From Kibdelosporangium persicum (lineage in GTDB: Bacteria; Actinomycetota; Actinomycetes; Mycobacteriales; Pseudonocardiaceae): a stretch of DNA of 64,000 bases. The DNA lies in the NCBI RefSeq assembly GCF_013280595.1, contig NZ_JAAATY010000013.1, forward strand, positions 186,001 to 250,000, read 5' to 3'. The notes beneath the pieces are model-generated. The model was not told the origin of the DNA and did not search any database. It saw only the letters and a list, made by a program, of their open reading frames with translations. Shown one piece after another: positions 17,471 through 25,798 of this stretch (position 1 is the stretch's first letter; the number at the start of each line of letters is the position of its first letter). The translations under genes were made by a program, and so were the position numbers.

Positions 17471-17947
17471 ATGACAATCAAACTAAAACTTTCGAGGACT
17501 GCGGCAAGGCTGACCGCAATGGTCCTGGTAGTCCTGGGTGCGTTGGCCATGGTCACCACGTCCGCTCAGGCGGCCACCGAGCGCCGGATCTATCACCATC
17601 AAAGCGAGCTCTGCCTCGATGGCAGCGTTTCCCAGGGGATTCGGCTCAACAAATGCAACACCAACGGCTATCAGGACTGGGAAGTCATCAACAACCACAC
17701 CGGCGGTGACGGCACGGTGTTCAGGCACGTCGAGAGCAGGCTGTGCCTCGATGCGAGCGTCGACAAGGGCGTTCGGCTCAACAAGTGCAACTACACCACC
17801 TACCAGCAGTGGTACCGCTCCACCAGCGGAGCCAAGGACCTCTTCCACTCCCAGAGCCACTTCTGCCTGGACGGCAGTGTCTCGCAGGGAGTTCGGCTCA
17901 ACACGTGCACAGACAACAACACCTACCAGATGTGGACGTTGTTCTGA
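17471..17947 (+). CDS. Secreted ricin-type lectin-like protein (three repeats)
   Basis: 158 residues with a Sec signal peptide ending near ASAQAA-type sequence (TTSAQAATERR, cleavage near residue 36). The mature part has three imperfect repeats of about 40 residues, each with CLD-G/A-SV-x-G-IRLN or VRLN, a second Cys and a QxW-type aromatic (QDW, QQW, QMW). This is a minimal beta-trefoil (RICIN/CBM13) unit, a fold that usually binds carbohydrate. No catalytic domain is attached. The ATG at 17471 was chosen for the AAGGAA Shine-Dalgarno and signal peptide. A close paralogue follows 21 bp downstream, so the pair is probably cotranscribed. Confidence 0.82.
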   Translation: MTIKLKLSRTAARLTAMVLVVLGALAMVTTSAQAATERRIYHHQSELCLDGSVSQGIRLNKCNTNGYQDWEVINNHTGGDGTVFRHVESRLCLDASVDKGVRLNKCNYTTYQQWYRSTSGAKDLFHSQSHFCLDGSVSQGVRLNTCTDNNTYQMWTLF

Positions 17948-17968
17948 CTTTCATGCGGTGAGGGGAAA

Positions 17969-18421
17969 ATGACAATCAGGCAAACACTGTCGAGAACCGC
18001 GGCGGGGCTGGCCGCGATGGCCATGGCAATGCTGGGTGCGGCAACCATTGGCGTCGCACCCGCGGCTGCCGCCACGCACGAGCCGATCATCCACGACCAG
18101 AGCGGACTTTGTCTGGACGGCAGCGTTTCCCAGGGCGTTCGGCTCAACAAATGCAACGGGTCCAGTTACCAGGGGTGGACCGTTTCCGGCTACTACCTCA
18201 AGCACAACCAGAGTGGGCTGTGCCTCGACGGCAGCGTTTCCCAAGGAGTTCGGCTCAACACCTGCAAGTGGAACAGCTACCAGCGGTGGTCGACCTTCGA
18301 CGGCTACAAGCTCGAACACGAGCAGAGCGGACTCTGCCTCGACGGCAGCGTTTCCCAGGGCGTTCGGCTCAACACGTGCAACTACTCCACCTACCAGGAC
18401 TGGGCTGTGCTTGACACATAG
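17969..18421 (+). CDS. Secreted ricin-type lectin-like protein, tandem paralogue
   Basis: 150 residues with a signal peptide (ATIGVAPAAAATHE, cleavage near residue 35) and three repeats. Each repeat contains the identical core CLDGSVSQGVRLN, followed by a Cys and QGW/QRW/QDW. The repeats are more uniform than in the upstream copy, suggesting recent internal expansion or gene conversion. A trefoil made of three such units would expose three equivalent sugar-binding sites on a secreted protein of about 12 kDa. Followed by a strong hairpin terminator. Confidence 0.82.
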   Translation: MTIRQTLSRTAAGLAAMAMAMLGAATIGVAPAAAATHEPIIHDQSGLCLDGSVSQGVRLNKCNGSSYQGWTVSGYYLKHNQSGLCLDGSVSQGVRLNTCKWNSYQRWSTFDGYKLEHEQSGLCLDGSVSQGVRLNTCNYSTYQDWAVLDT

Positions 18422-18437
18422 CCGTTAGCACGGTCCG

Positions 18438-18467
18438 ACGACCGGGTGCCCTGCGGCACCCGGTCGT
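18438..18467. terminator. Rho-independent-type hairpin after the lectin pair
   Basis: Perfect 13-bp stem ACGACCGGGTGCC / GGCACCCGGTCGT with a CTGC loop, 17 bp after the stop codon of the second lectin gene. No T-tract. Confidence 0.75.
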
Positions 18468-18496
18468 GGTGCGCGACGGGTACCGACGACCGATTG

Positions 18497-18775
18497 CTAC
18501 CTGGTACGCGAGTCCAGCCCTCGGGTTATCGTCCAGAGCAGGCAGAGTTTGTGTTCCTCCAGGCGGGTGTTGACGTGGATGCCGTCCGTCCACAGGTACA
18601 CGTAGTCCAGTTCGGACAGGTCGCGTTGGGCGAAGGTGCGTTGCCCGGCCTTCCGCTGTTCGGTCAGCTTCGTGATCACCGCCGCGGACAAGGCCTTCGC
18701 GCTGCCGGGGAACTGACCCAGCGCGGGCACGAACTCCCCGCTGGAGAGGTTGAGATGACGGAGTAGGAAACAACC
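18497..18775 (-). pseudogene. IS256-family transposase fragment
   Basis: The minus strand reads LRHLNLSSGEFVPALGQF, then SAKALSAAVITKLTEQ and the highly conserved YVYLWTDGIHVNTRLEEHK block that carries the first catalytic Asp region of IS256 (Mutator) transposases. Both ends are missing: coding similarity stops after CLL near 18530, and upstream there is no start. It is a decayed insertion-sequence remnant of roughly 90 codons out of about 400. No terminal inverted repeats are evident. Confidence 0.75.
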
Positions 18776-18810
18776 CCGTCATCTCCTCCCAACTTGGAAA
18801 GACCCGGGTG

Positions 18811-19569
18811 TCAGAGGTACACGCTCGGGTGCTGGCCGGTGACGCGCCGGAACGCCTCGGCGAACGCACCTGGCTTGTGGTAGCCGACGGCACGGGCGGT
18901 CGCACCGACCGAGGCGCCCTGTGCGAGGTGGATGAGCGCGGCCCGGACACGCGCGTGGGTCCGCCATTGCGCGAACGTCATGCCGGTCTCCTGGGCGAAC
19001 AGGCGGGTGATCGTCCGGACGCTGGAATGGGTGTGCACGGCCCACATGGCGAGGTCCCGGTGGTCGGCCGGGTCGGCGATCAGGGCCTCGGCGATCTCCC
19101 GGGTCCGGGGGTCCTCGGGCAGTGGCACGTGGAAGGTGGTGTCGGGCACCGGTTCCAGCAGGCTCAGCAGCAGTGACACGGCCGTCGCCCGGGTGTCGTC
19201 CTGTTCCGGGTGCTGGTCGAGATGGACGATCAGCTCACGGACCAGCGGCGTGATCAGCACGCCTGTGGGTTCGGTCCAGGTGATGGGGCAGTTCTTGGCG
19301 TTGAGCACCACCGCGTACCCGCGTCCTGGGCGGAACACCTCGACGGCGTGCGGACATCCGGCGGGCATCCAGAGACCGTGGGTCGGCGGGATCAGCCAGT
19401 CGCGGGTCGCTGTGCGCAGGGACACCATGGCTGTGGCCGACCACGAGATGAGGTGCTCCGCGTGCTCGTGCAAGCCCATGGTGCCGCCTCGGTGCATGTC
19501 GCCGCCGACGGCGATCACACTCTTGGCCAGTTCGGGGTCAAGCTTGGCCACATGCCGCATGTCGGCCAT
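18811..19569 (-). CDS. AraC family transcriptional regulator
   Basis: 252 residues with an N-terminal cupin/AraC sensing domain (HxH-type pattern in LHEHAEHLISWS; ITWTEPTGVLITP) and a C-terminal double-HTH AraC domain (HSSVRTITRLFAQETGMTFAQWRTHARVR, then GYHKPGAFAEAFRRVTG). The start at 19569 (MADMRHVAK) was chosen because upstream in-frame residues are low-complexity and would overlap the divergent gene; an internal ATG at 19560 is an alternative. Only 14 bp separate it from the divergent PPOX-fold gene, so promoters must overlap neighbouring coding sequence. Confidence 0.9.
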   Translation of the reverse strand: MADMRHVAKLDPELAKSVIAVGGDMHRGGTMGLHEHAEHLISWSATAMVSLRTATRDWLIPPTHGLWMPAGCPHAVEVFRPGRGYAVVLNAKNCPITWTEPTGVLITPLVRELIVHLDQHPEQDDTRATAVSLLLSLLEPVPDTTFHVPLPEDPRTREIAEALIADPADHRDLAMWAVHTHSSVRTITRLFAQETGMTFAQWRTHARVRAALIHLAQGASVGATARAVGYHKPGAFAEAFRRVTGQHPSVYL

Positions 19570-19583
19570 CCTACGGTCGGACC

Positions 19584-20585
19584 ATGCGCAAACTGGCGAC
19601 AACCGCCGAAGTCGAAGCCACGATCGGCAAGCCCTCATCCATGGTGATGCTGAAGACCACGGACACCCTCGATGACGGATGCCGGAGTGTCCTGGCCCAT
19701 GCTCGCCTTGCCGGGTTCGGCTTCCGTGACGGCGACGGGATCTCCCGCACCACGTTCGTCGGCGACGTGCGGGTGGATTCACCCACGCGGCTTTCCTTTG
19801 ACGCTCCCGCGTCGCCGTCACCGCCGGCCGGCAGTGGGGCCTCGATGGTGTTCCTCCTACCCGGCGTCGGGGAGACGTTGCGCCTCAACGGTTTCGTCGG
19901 GAACGCCGAAGGCGGCCGGGTCGCCGTCGACGTGGCGGAGAGCTGGGTGCACTGCGCGAGATGCGTCCTGCGGTCGAAGCTGTGGAGCGAAACGCCGCGC
20001 GCCGTTGCGGCGCCGCGCTCGATGCGTGCGTTCCTGTCGTCGGCGACCTTCGCTGTCGTGTCCACTTGGGACGCCGATGGTCACGGTGACACGAGCCCCA
20101 AAGGCGATCCGCCCGGGTTCATCCGGGTCCTGGACGACGACACAGTGGCCATACCGGACCGTCGAGGCAACAAGCGGGCCGACACGTTCCGCAATCTGGT
20201 GTCGTGCGACGACATCTCCCTCGCGGCATTGATCCCGGGCGTCGACGAAGTCCTGCACCTCAGCGGCGCCGCATACGCGACTGACGACGCGGCGCTCCTG
20301 TCCACGATGGCCGTCAAGGACAAGCCGCCCCACGCGGCTCTCGTGATACGCGTCGAACGAGCTGAGATCAACCGGAACCACGCGGTGAGCGAGTCGGGAA
20401 TGTGGGACCGGTCGGCTGACCCGTCCGACGCTCCCGACCTGATGAAGGTCGCCGCGGCCCACCTGGCCCGCAACAGCGGCACAGCCACCCGGATGCTCGC
20501 CAAAGGCTTTGCCGCGTCCCCGAAACTGGCGCGGCGGGCGATCGACGCGAGCTACCGCAAGGAACTCAGGGACGAGGGTTACTGA
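19584..20585 (+). CDS. Pyridoxamine 5'-phosphate oxidase-fold protein
   Basis: 333-residue probable FMN-binding split-barrel protein. The core PPOX-like region runs from about residue 145 (RSMRAFLSSATFAVVSTWDADGHGDTSPKGDPPGF) to about 265 (AALVIRVERAEIN), the pattern of the MSMEG-type PPOX proteins that reduce or bind flavins and F420. Residues 1-130 include a second barrel-like stretch (VFLLPGVGETLRLNGFVGNAEGGRV) that resembles part of another PPOX domain, so it may be a tandem fusion. It is divergent from the AraC regulator and overlaps the convergent MBL gene by 7 bp. Substrate unknown. Confidence 0.75.
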   Translation: MRKLATTAEVEATIGKPSSMVMLKTTDTLDDGCRSVLAHARLAGFGFRDGDGISRTTFVGDVRVDSPTRLSFDAPASPSPPAGSGASMVFLLPGVGETLRLNGFVGNAEGGRVAVDVAESWVHCARCVLRSKLWSETPRAVAAPRSMRAFLSSATFAVVSTWDADGHGDTSPKGDPPGFIRVLDDDTVAIPDRRGNKRADTFRNLVSCDDISLAALIPGVDEVLHLSGAAYATDDAALLSTMAVKDKPPHAALVIRVERAEINRNHAVSESGMWDRSADPSDAPDLMKVAAAHLARNSGTATRMLAKGFAASPKLARRAIDASYRKELRDEGY

Positions 20586-21388
20586 AACCAGCGGCGGCCC
20601 TGCCCGGCCAGCACACGGCCGAACTGGAGTTCGGGGAAGTGCGCCCCGGCGCCCAGCGTGACGCCGTCCTCCAACTCACGGAACAGCCGTTCGCGCACCT
20701 GCTGCGCCAGCTTGGGGTCGACGTCGCTCATGGCGTGCCACGAGGGCTCGTCGAGTTGCACAGGGCACGTGATCGCGTCGCCGAGCAGCAGTGCGCGGCT
20801 GCCTTGGGACGCGACGATCACACTCAGATGACCGGGAGTGTGGCCCGGCGTCATGATCAGCGTGACGCCGGGCGCGATCGTGGTGTCCTGGCCGACGAGC
20901 CGCAGGCGGGTCCCGCGTTCGGCCGAGTCCAGGAAGCCCTGCCGGATGTGCACGGCCATCGCCCTGGCGGGATCCGCGACGAAGTGGCTCCAGTCGTGCG
21001 CGCCGAACCAGATGGTGGCGTTGGGGAAGACCGGCACGGCCTCCCGGTCGAACAACCAGCCGCAGTGGTCGGAGTGCAGGTGCGTGCAGACGACATCGGT
21101 GATATCGGCCGGAGCGACACCGACGGCACGTAACCCGAGCAGGAGTTGCCCGCCGAGGAGCAGCATGCGTGGTGTGGCGTCGTACATCGCGGGCCCGATC
21201 CCCGTGTCGACGAGGATGGTCCGGTCCTTGGTCCGGACGAGGAAACAGCCGATCGGCAGCCAGGCCATGCCGTCCCGGCTGAAGAGGTCCTCGTGGCCCT
21301 CGGCGCGGACGTGCTCACCGAAGTACTCGGGCGACGCCCGGAACGTGCCGTCGGACAGGGGATGGATGTCGATGTCACCGATGAGCAT
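20579..21388 (-). CDS. MBL-fold metallo-hydrolase
   Basis: 269-residue metallo-beta-lactamase-superfamily hydrolase with the dinuclear zinc motif HLHSDHCG (near residue 103), a downstream His in TPGHTPGHLSV (near 175), and Asp in LLLGDA. The N-terminal LVDTGIGP strand is typical of the AHL-lactonase/glyoxalase-II-like branch. It begins 6 bp after the flavoprotein gene and is the last gene of the long minus-strand series starting at the peptide importer. A lactonase, thioesterase or amidase role is possible; nothing specifies the substrate. Confidence 0.9.
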   Translation of the reverse strand: MLIGDIDIHPLSDGTFRASPEYFGEHVRAEGHEDLFSRDGMAWLPIGCFLVRTKDRTILVDTGIGPAMYDATPRMLLLGGQLLLGLRAVGVAPADITDVVCTHLHSDHCGWLFDREAVPVFPNATIWFGAHDWSHFVADPARAMAVHIRQGFLDSAERGTRLRLVGQDTTIAPGVTLIMTPGHTPGHLSVIVASQGSRALLLGDAITCPVQLDEPSWHAMSDVDPKLAQQVRERLFRELEDGVTLGAGAHFPELQFGRVLAGQGRRWFQ

Positions 21389-21394
21389 CTGGCG

Positions 21395-22198
21395 TCAGCC
21401 GTCCTGTTCTGCCGTGACCTGTTCGTTCCACTCGCGCTTGCTGGCCTGCCAGCCGTCCTCGTTCAGGCCGAGCCGCCAGTAGCCGGAGATCGAGAGCCGG
21501 GACAGCGGGATTTCGCGTTCGACACGCAGGTAGCGGCGCAGTTCCTTGACGAACGTCGCCTCGCCGTGCACGAACGCCTGCATCTGGCCGCGCGGGAACT
21601 TCAGCTCACGCACCGCCGTCACCAGCGACTGCCCGAAGGGCTGGTCGCCGCGGGTCAGCCAGGCGATCTCGGCATCGGCGGGCGAGTCCAGTTTCTGCAC
21701 CTCGTCGGTGTCGGCGACCTCGATGAACGCCTTCACCGTCGCCCCCTCGGGCATGCCCTCCAGCGCCGCCGCGATGGCGGGCAGGGCGCTCTCGTCGCCC
21801 ACCAGCAGGTGCCAGTCCGCCTCGGGGTCCGGGGCGTAGCCGCCGCCCGGGCCCATGAACCGGACCAGGTCACCGGGCTTGGCCTGGGCCGCCCACGGCC
21901 CGGCGATCCCCGCGTCGCCGTGGACCACGAAGTCCACCCACATCTCCGGGACCTCCGGTACCCAGCGGCGCACGGTGTACGTGCGGATCACCGGCCGGGC
22001 GTCACCCAGCTCGAACGGCTCGGGGAAGGTCTCGCCCGGCGGCGGGAAGAGGATCTTGATGTAGTGGTCGGTGTACTCACCGATGGTCAGCTCGCTCAGG
22101 CCGTCGCCGCCGAGAACGACACGAACCATGTGCGGACTGATCTGCTCCACCCGCGAGACCACGGCCGTGGTCACCCTGCGGGCACGTCGTTCTGCCAT
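21395..22198 (-). CDS. Siderophore-interacting protein (FAD-dependent reductase family)
   Basis: 267-residue cytoplasmic ferric-siderophore-reductase-like protein. The N-terminal FAD-binding domain has the flavin motif RTYTVRRW (near residue 79) and the MGPGGGY loop. The C-terminal NAD(P)-binding SIP domain has LLVGDESALPAIAAAL (near 150) and a C-terminal SGYWRLGLNEDGWQ. It lies 9 bp after the PucR gene and 6 bp before the MBL gene, so it appears to belong to the same transcript. No siderophore genes are nearby, so a role in the operon's amino-acid chemistry or in heme/iron release is open. Confidence 0.9.
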   Translation of the reverse strand: MAERRARRVTTAVVSRVEQISPHMVRVVLGGDGLSELTIGEYTDHYIKILFPPPGETFPEPFELGDARPVIRTYTVRRWVPEVPEMWVDFVVHGDAGIAGPWAAQAKPGDLVRFMGPGGGYAPDPEADWHLLVGDESALPAIAAALEGMPEGATVKAFIEVADTDEVQKLDSPADAEIAWLTRGDQPFGQSLVTAVRELKFPRGQMQAFVHGEATFVKELRRYLRVEREIPLSRLSISGYWRLGLNEDGWQASKREWNEQVTAEQDG

Positions 22199-22207
22199 GA
22201 CACGACA

Positions 22208-23821
22208 CTAGGGGAGGAGCGGGAACACGCGCAGTTGGAGCATCGCGGCGAACCGGGCATCGGGGTCGGACAGGTCGATCCCGCCGATCTCGGTCAGGCG
22301 GCGCAGCCGGTACCGGAACGTGTTGGGGTGCACGTGAACGGCCGCGGCGGCGGCGATGACGTCGCCGAAAGCGTCCAGCCACGCCCGCAACGTCTCGACG
22401 AGGTTCGTGCTGTGCTTCTCGTCATACTCGGCGAGCCGGGCGACGGGGCCGGTGACCTGGCCGCCCCGGGCGGCGACGAGGTCACGCAGTTCCAGCACGA
22501 GCGCTTCCACGTACACGTCCGCGAGCCGCGCGACCCGGCTGCCGGAGGCCGTGCCCGCGCGCAGGACCTGGACCGCGCGGTCGGCGCTGGCGCGGGCCGC
22601 GGCCAGGCCGGCGACGTCCGTGGCGACCGGGCTCACGCCGATGAAGGCGGGGACCCGGTTGCCCACCCGGTCGAGGAAGTCGGTGGCGATCCGGATGCCC
22701 TGTGCCTCGCCGTCACGCGTGACGGGCAGCAGGCCGTAGGAGACGTCGCCGATCAGGGCGACCGCGCACCGCGGATGGATCGCGCTCAGGTGCATGGCCA
22801 GGCCGTCGGTCAACCGCTGCCGCTCGCTCACCACCGCGGCGTCCGCCGAATGTCCTGAGTGGACTGTGGTGAGCGCGAGCACGACGACGGGGAGATCGGC
22901 CAGACCCAGCCGGGACAACGCGTCACGGGCACCGGCGCCGCCTTCCAGCGCGGTGGCCAGCAGGTCGCCGCGCAGGCGGCGTTCGACGTCGGCACCCGCC
23001 CGGATGCGCAGCATGTGCAACGCGACGAGCTTGGCGCCGTCCCGCAGCGCCTGCGACCGTTCCGGGCTGAGCTTGCCGGGCACGGCGGCCCAGATCGACC
23101 CGAGGAACTCGTCGCCCGCGCGGACCCGCACGGCCACCCGCGGCACCAGGAAGTCCTCGAAATCCTCGGACGGCGGATCGATGTAGACCGGATCGTCACT
23201 GGTGTACAGCTCGCGGAACACGCCCTGTTCGGTCAGCAGCCTGGTGAACCGCTCGGGCACCTGACGGCCGAGGATCGTCTCCACCCTGGACGGATCGGCC
23301 TCGTCCTGGCGGCCGGAGAACGCCAGCACCCGGGAGCTCCGGTCCTCAATGGTCAGTGGCGCGTCGATCAGCGCGGCGACCGCGTTGGCCACGGCGAACA
23401 GGTCACCGGACGGCAGCCCGCCCAAGGTCTCCGGCTCCGCGTCGCCGACATCGCCCTCGGCGAGCAGCGAGCGCAGCAACGCCGCCAGCTGGGTCCAGGT
23501 AGCGCCCCTGGCCAGCGCCAGCACGGCCACGCCCGACTCGTCGGCCGCCGCGGCCAGCTCAGCGGACCGCCGCACGGGTGCGCGCAGCACGAGCGCCGCG
23601 GCGCCGGAGCGGCCCAGCGAACGCAGCAGGTGCACGGGCTCGCTGACCCCGACGCCGAGGACGATCGCGTGCGGGGCCAGGACCGGCTCCTCCAGCGGGT
23701 CGTGGATGGCGACCCCGCCGATGTCCCCCGGCCTGGCCGGATCGCCGTACACCAGATCCAGCAGCGTGCTGCCCAGGTCGCCGAGGATCCGGCCGAGGCT
23801 GGCGTGCGGTCGTGACGTCAT
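22208..23821 (-). CDS. PucR family transcriptional regulator
   Basis: 537 residues: an N-terminal purine-catabolism/GAF-like sensing region, a central GGDEF-like segment (about 300-440), and the C-terminal PucR helix-turn-helix (VHVHPNTFRYRLRRLTEIGGIDL, about residues 490-515). PucR/CdaR proteins usually activate nitrogen-compound uptake and catabolic operons. It is located inside the series between the racemase gene (13 bp upstream) and the flavoprotein gene (9 bp downstream). It is therefore the best candidate for local control of the peptide/D-amino-acid operon. Confidence 0.9.
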   Translation of the reverse strand: MTSRPHASLGRILGDLGSTLLDLVYGDPARPGDIGGVAIHDPLEEPVLAPHAIVLGVGVSEPVHLLRSLGRSGAAALVLRAPVRRSAELAAAADESGVAVLALARGATWTQLAALLRSLLAEGDVGDAEPETLGGLPSGDLFAVANAVAALIDAPLTIEDRSSRVLAFSGRQDEADPSRVETILGRQVPERFTRLLTEQGVFRELYTSDDPVYIDPPSEDFEDFLVPRVAVRVRAGDEFLGSIWAAVPGKLSPERSQALRDGAKLVALHMLRIRAGADVERRLRGDLLATALEGGAGARDALSRLGLADLPVVVLALTTVHSGHSADAAVVSERQRLTDGLAMHLSAIHPRCAVALIGDVSYGLLPVTRDGEAQGIRIATDFLDRVGNRVPAFIGVSPVATDVAGLAAARASADRAVQVLRAGTASGSRVARLADVYVEALVLELRDLVAARGGQVTGPVARLAEYDEKHSTNLVETLRAWLDAFGDVIAAAAAVHVHPNTFRYRLRRLTEIGGIDLSDPDARFAAMLQLRVFPLLP

Positions 23822-23834
23822 CTGTCCGAGTGTC

Positions 23835-24941
23835 CTACAGCGGCAGCCAGTCCACCTTGACCGTCACGGCCGCGAGTTCGTCCGGGATCGGTGTGACCCC
23901 GATGCCGGGCCCGGACGGCACCGTCAGGTGACCGCCGTCGAGCACGAACGGCTCGGTGATGTCCGTGCGGTAGTACCGGTCCGACGCGGACGTGTCGCCG
24001 GGCACGGTGAACCCGGGCAACGCGGCCAGTGCGACGTTGGCCGCCCGGCCGATGCCGGTCTCCAGCATCCCGCCGGCCCAGACCGGCACGCCGTTGGCCG
24101 CGCACACGTCGTGGATCCGGCGGGCCTCCAGGTAGCCGCCGACCCGGCCGGGCTTGATGTTGACGATCTGGCACGCGCCCAGCCGGATCGCGTCCGCGGC
24201 GGCCCGCGCCGAGGTGATCGACTCGTCCAGGCACACCGGCGTCGTGATCACGCGCGCCAGTTCGGCGTGCGCGTGCACGTCCTCCTCGTCGAACGGCTGC
24301 TCGATCAGCAGCAGGCCGAACGGGTCGAGCCCGGCCAGGTGCCGCGCGTCGGCCAGGGTGTACGCCGTGTTGGCGTCGACCTGCAGCAGCACGTCGTCAC
24401 CGAACCGTTCGCGCACCGCGCGCACCGGCTCGATGTCCCACCCGGGTTCGATCTTGAGCTTGATCCGCAGGTACCCGGCGTCCAGGTAGCCGCCGACCGC
24501 GTCGAGCAGCTCGCCGATCGAGTTCATGATCCCGACCGACACCCCGCACGGAACGCGGTCACGCACCGCGCCCAGTTCCCGCGCCATCGACCGTCCCTGC
24601 GTGCGGAGTTCGGCGTCGAGAACGGCCGTCTCCAACGCGGCCTTGGCCATTCGGTGGCCCTTGAACCTCGCCAGTGCCGGGGCCACCGCGTTGCCGTCCA
24701 GTGCGGGCACTTCGGCCAGGGCCGGGATGAGGAACCGCGTCAGCACGTCGGCGGCCGCGTGGACGTACTCCGAGGAGTACAGCGGGTCGGCCATCGCGAC
24801 GCACTCGCCCCACCCCTCGGCCTCGTCGGTGACCACCCGCAGCAGCAGGATCTCGCGGGTGGTCTCGATCCCGAAGGACGTCCGGAACGGTGCCACCAGC
24901 GGCATGCTGATCAGCCGCAGTTCGACGCCTGACAGCCTCAT
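23835..24941 (-). CDS. N-succinylamino acid racemase / o-succinylbenzoate synthase family enzyme
   Basis: 368-residue Mg2+-dependent enolase-superfamily enzyme that racemises N-succinyl amino acids by alpha-proton exchange. All active-site residues are visible: the K161-L-K163 pair, metal ligands D189, E214 and D239, and K263. Length and numbering coincide with the well-studied Amycolatopsis NSAR/OSBS. The C-terminal block GGMLETGIGRAANVALAALP is also typical. The ATG at 24941 overlaps the upstream GNAT stop as ATGA. The absence of menaquinone genes, and the coupling to a GNAT and an M20 hydrolase, argue for the racemase role rather than o-succinylbenzoate synthase. An L-Ala-D/L-Glu-type dipeptide epimerase is a weaker alternative. 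Confidence 0.9.
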   Translation of the reverse strand: MRLSGVELRLISMPLVAPFRTSFGIETTREILLLRVVTDEAEGWGECVAMADPLYSSEYVHAAADVLTRFLIPALAEVPALDGNAVAPALARFKGHRMAKAALETAVLDAELRTQGRSMARELGAVRDRVPCGVSVGIMNSIGELLDAVGGYLDAGYLRIKLKIEPGWDIEPVRAVRERFGDDVLLQVDANTAYTLADARHLAGLDPFGLLLIEQPFDEEDVHAHAELARVITTPVCLDESITSARAAADAIRLGACQIVNIKPGRVGGYLEARRIHDVCAANGVPVWAGGMLETGIGRAANVALAALPGFTVPGDTSASDRYYRTDITEPFVLDGGHLTVPSGPGIGVTPIPDELAAVTVKVDWLPL

Positions 24942-25798
24942 CGGCCCGCCTCCCTGGTCACCCGGTACCACCCGGCTCGGTCGAACCCGGTGACCCGGGC
25001 TCCTTCGGCGACCAACGTGCCCAGCACCTCCCGCATGGCGAGCCGCCATTGCCTGGCGCCACCGGGATCGGCCGTCCGCAGCGACTCGATGTCGTGCGGC
25101 GTGGCCACCAGCAGCTCCGGTCCGTCCACTGTGCCCATGACGGGCAGCCCGGCGGGCGACCGGTCGAGCGCGATCACGGCCTGGCGGTCGTCACGGGCAG
25201 TCGTGCCGGTGGAGCGCAGGTCCCACAGCACGAGCAGGCGGTCGCTCTCGTCCTCGCCGTTGATCCGGTCGCGCATGCCGCCGTAGAAGTTCGGCAGGTA
25301 CTCCACCGGGGCCGCGCCGAGCTTGCTGAGGTTGAAGTACGCGTTCCGGCTGACCAGCGGGTCGAACGTCCACTCGATCGCGGTGATCCCCCGGCTGATC
25401 GCCCACGCCCGCTGGTGCAGCTTCAGGGCGAACCCGACACTGCGGCCCATCGCCGGGGCCGAGACACCGGCGACATGGCTGTGCAGCCGGACGTCCGGTG
25501 GCGTACCGAAAAAACCGACACAGGCCCCGACCAGCCGGTCGCCCTCGAACGCCCCGGAGACGTAGTTGCCCGCCTTGGTCATCGCCCGCAGCAGTTCCGT
25601 CGTCACCGGCGGGTTGGCCGGGTCCGGCCGCCAGATCTCGTCGTACAGACGGTAGACGCCGTCCAAGTCGGACAGTTCGCTGAGCTCGCGGACGACGACT
25701 CCGGCCGCCAGCGCGGCGGCGTCGGCGACGCGGATCGCGTTGTCCTCAATCAGGTCGGTCACGTCTACCATGCTGAGGGTTCGGCCGGTCTTGGTCAT
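24938..25798 (-). CDS. Large GNAT acyltransferase, candidate D-amino acid N-succinyltransferase
   Basis: 286 residues, much longer than a minimal GNAT. The acyl-CoA region lies near residues 80-130 (FEGDRLVGACVGFFG, then VGFALKLHQRAWAISRG), followed by IEWTFDPLVSRNAYFNLSKLG, which is characteristic of the COG3375-type GNATs. In Geobacillus a GNAT of this type succinylates D-amino acids for an adjacent NSAR and M20 desuccinylase. Here it overlaps both of those genes by 4 bp. The same three-gene arrangement supports that role; the acyl donor (succinyl-CoA) is inferred. Confidence 0.82.
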   Translation of the reverse strand: MTKTGRTLSMVDVTDLIEDNAIRVADAAALAAGVVVRELSELSDLDGVYRLYDEIWRPDPANPPVTTELLRAMTKAGNYVSGAFEGDRLVGACVGFFGTPPDVRLHSHVAGVSAPAMGRSVGFALKLHQRAWAISRGITAIEWTFDPLVSRNAYFNLSKLGAAPVEYLPNFYGGMRDRINGEDESDRLLVLWDLRSTGTTARDDRQAVIALDRSPAGLPVMGTVDGPELLVATPHDIESLRTADPGGARQWRLAMREVLGTLVAEGARVTGFDRAGWYRVTREAGR

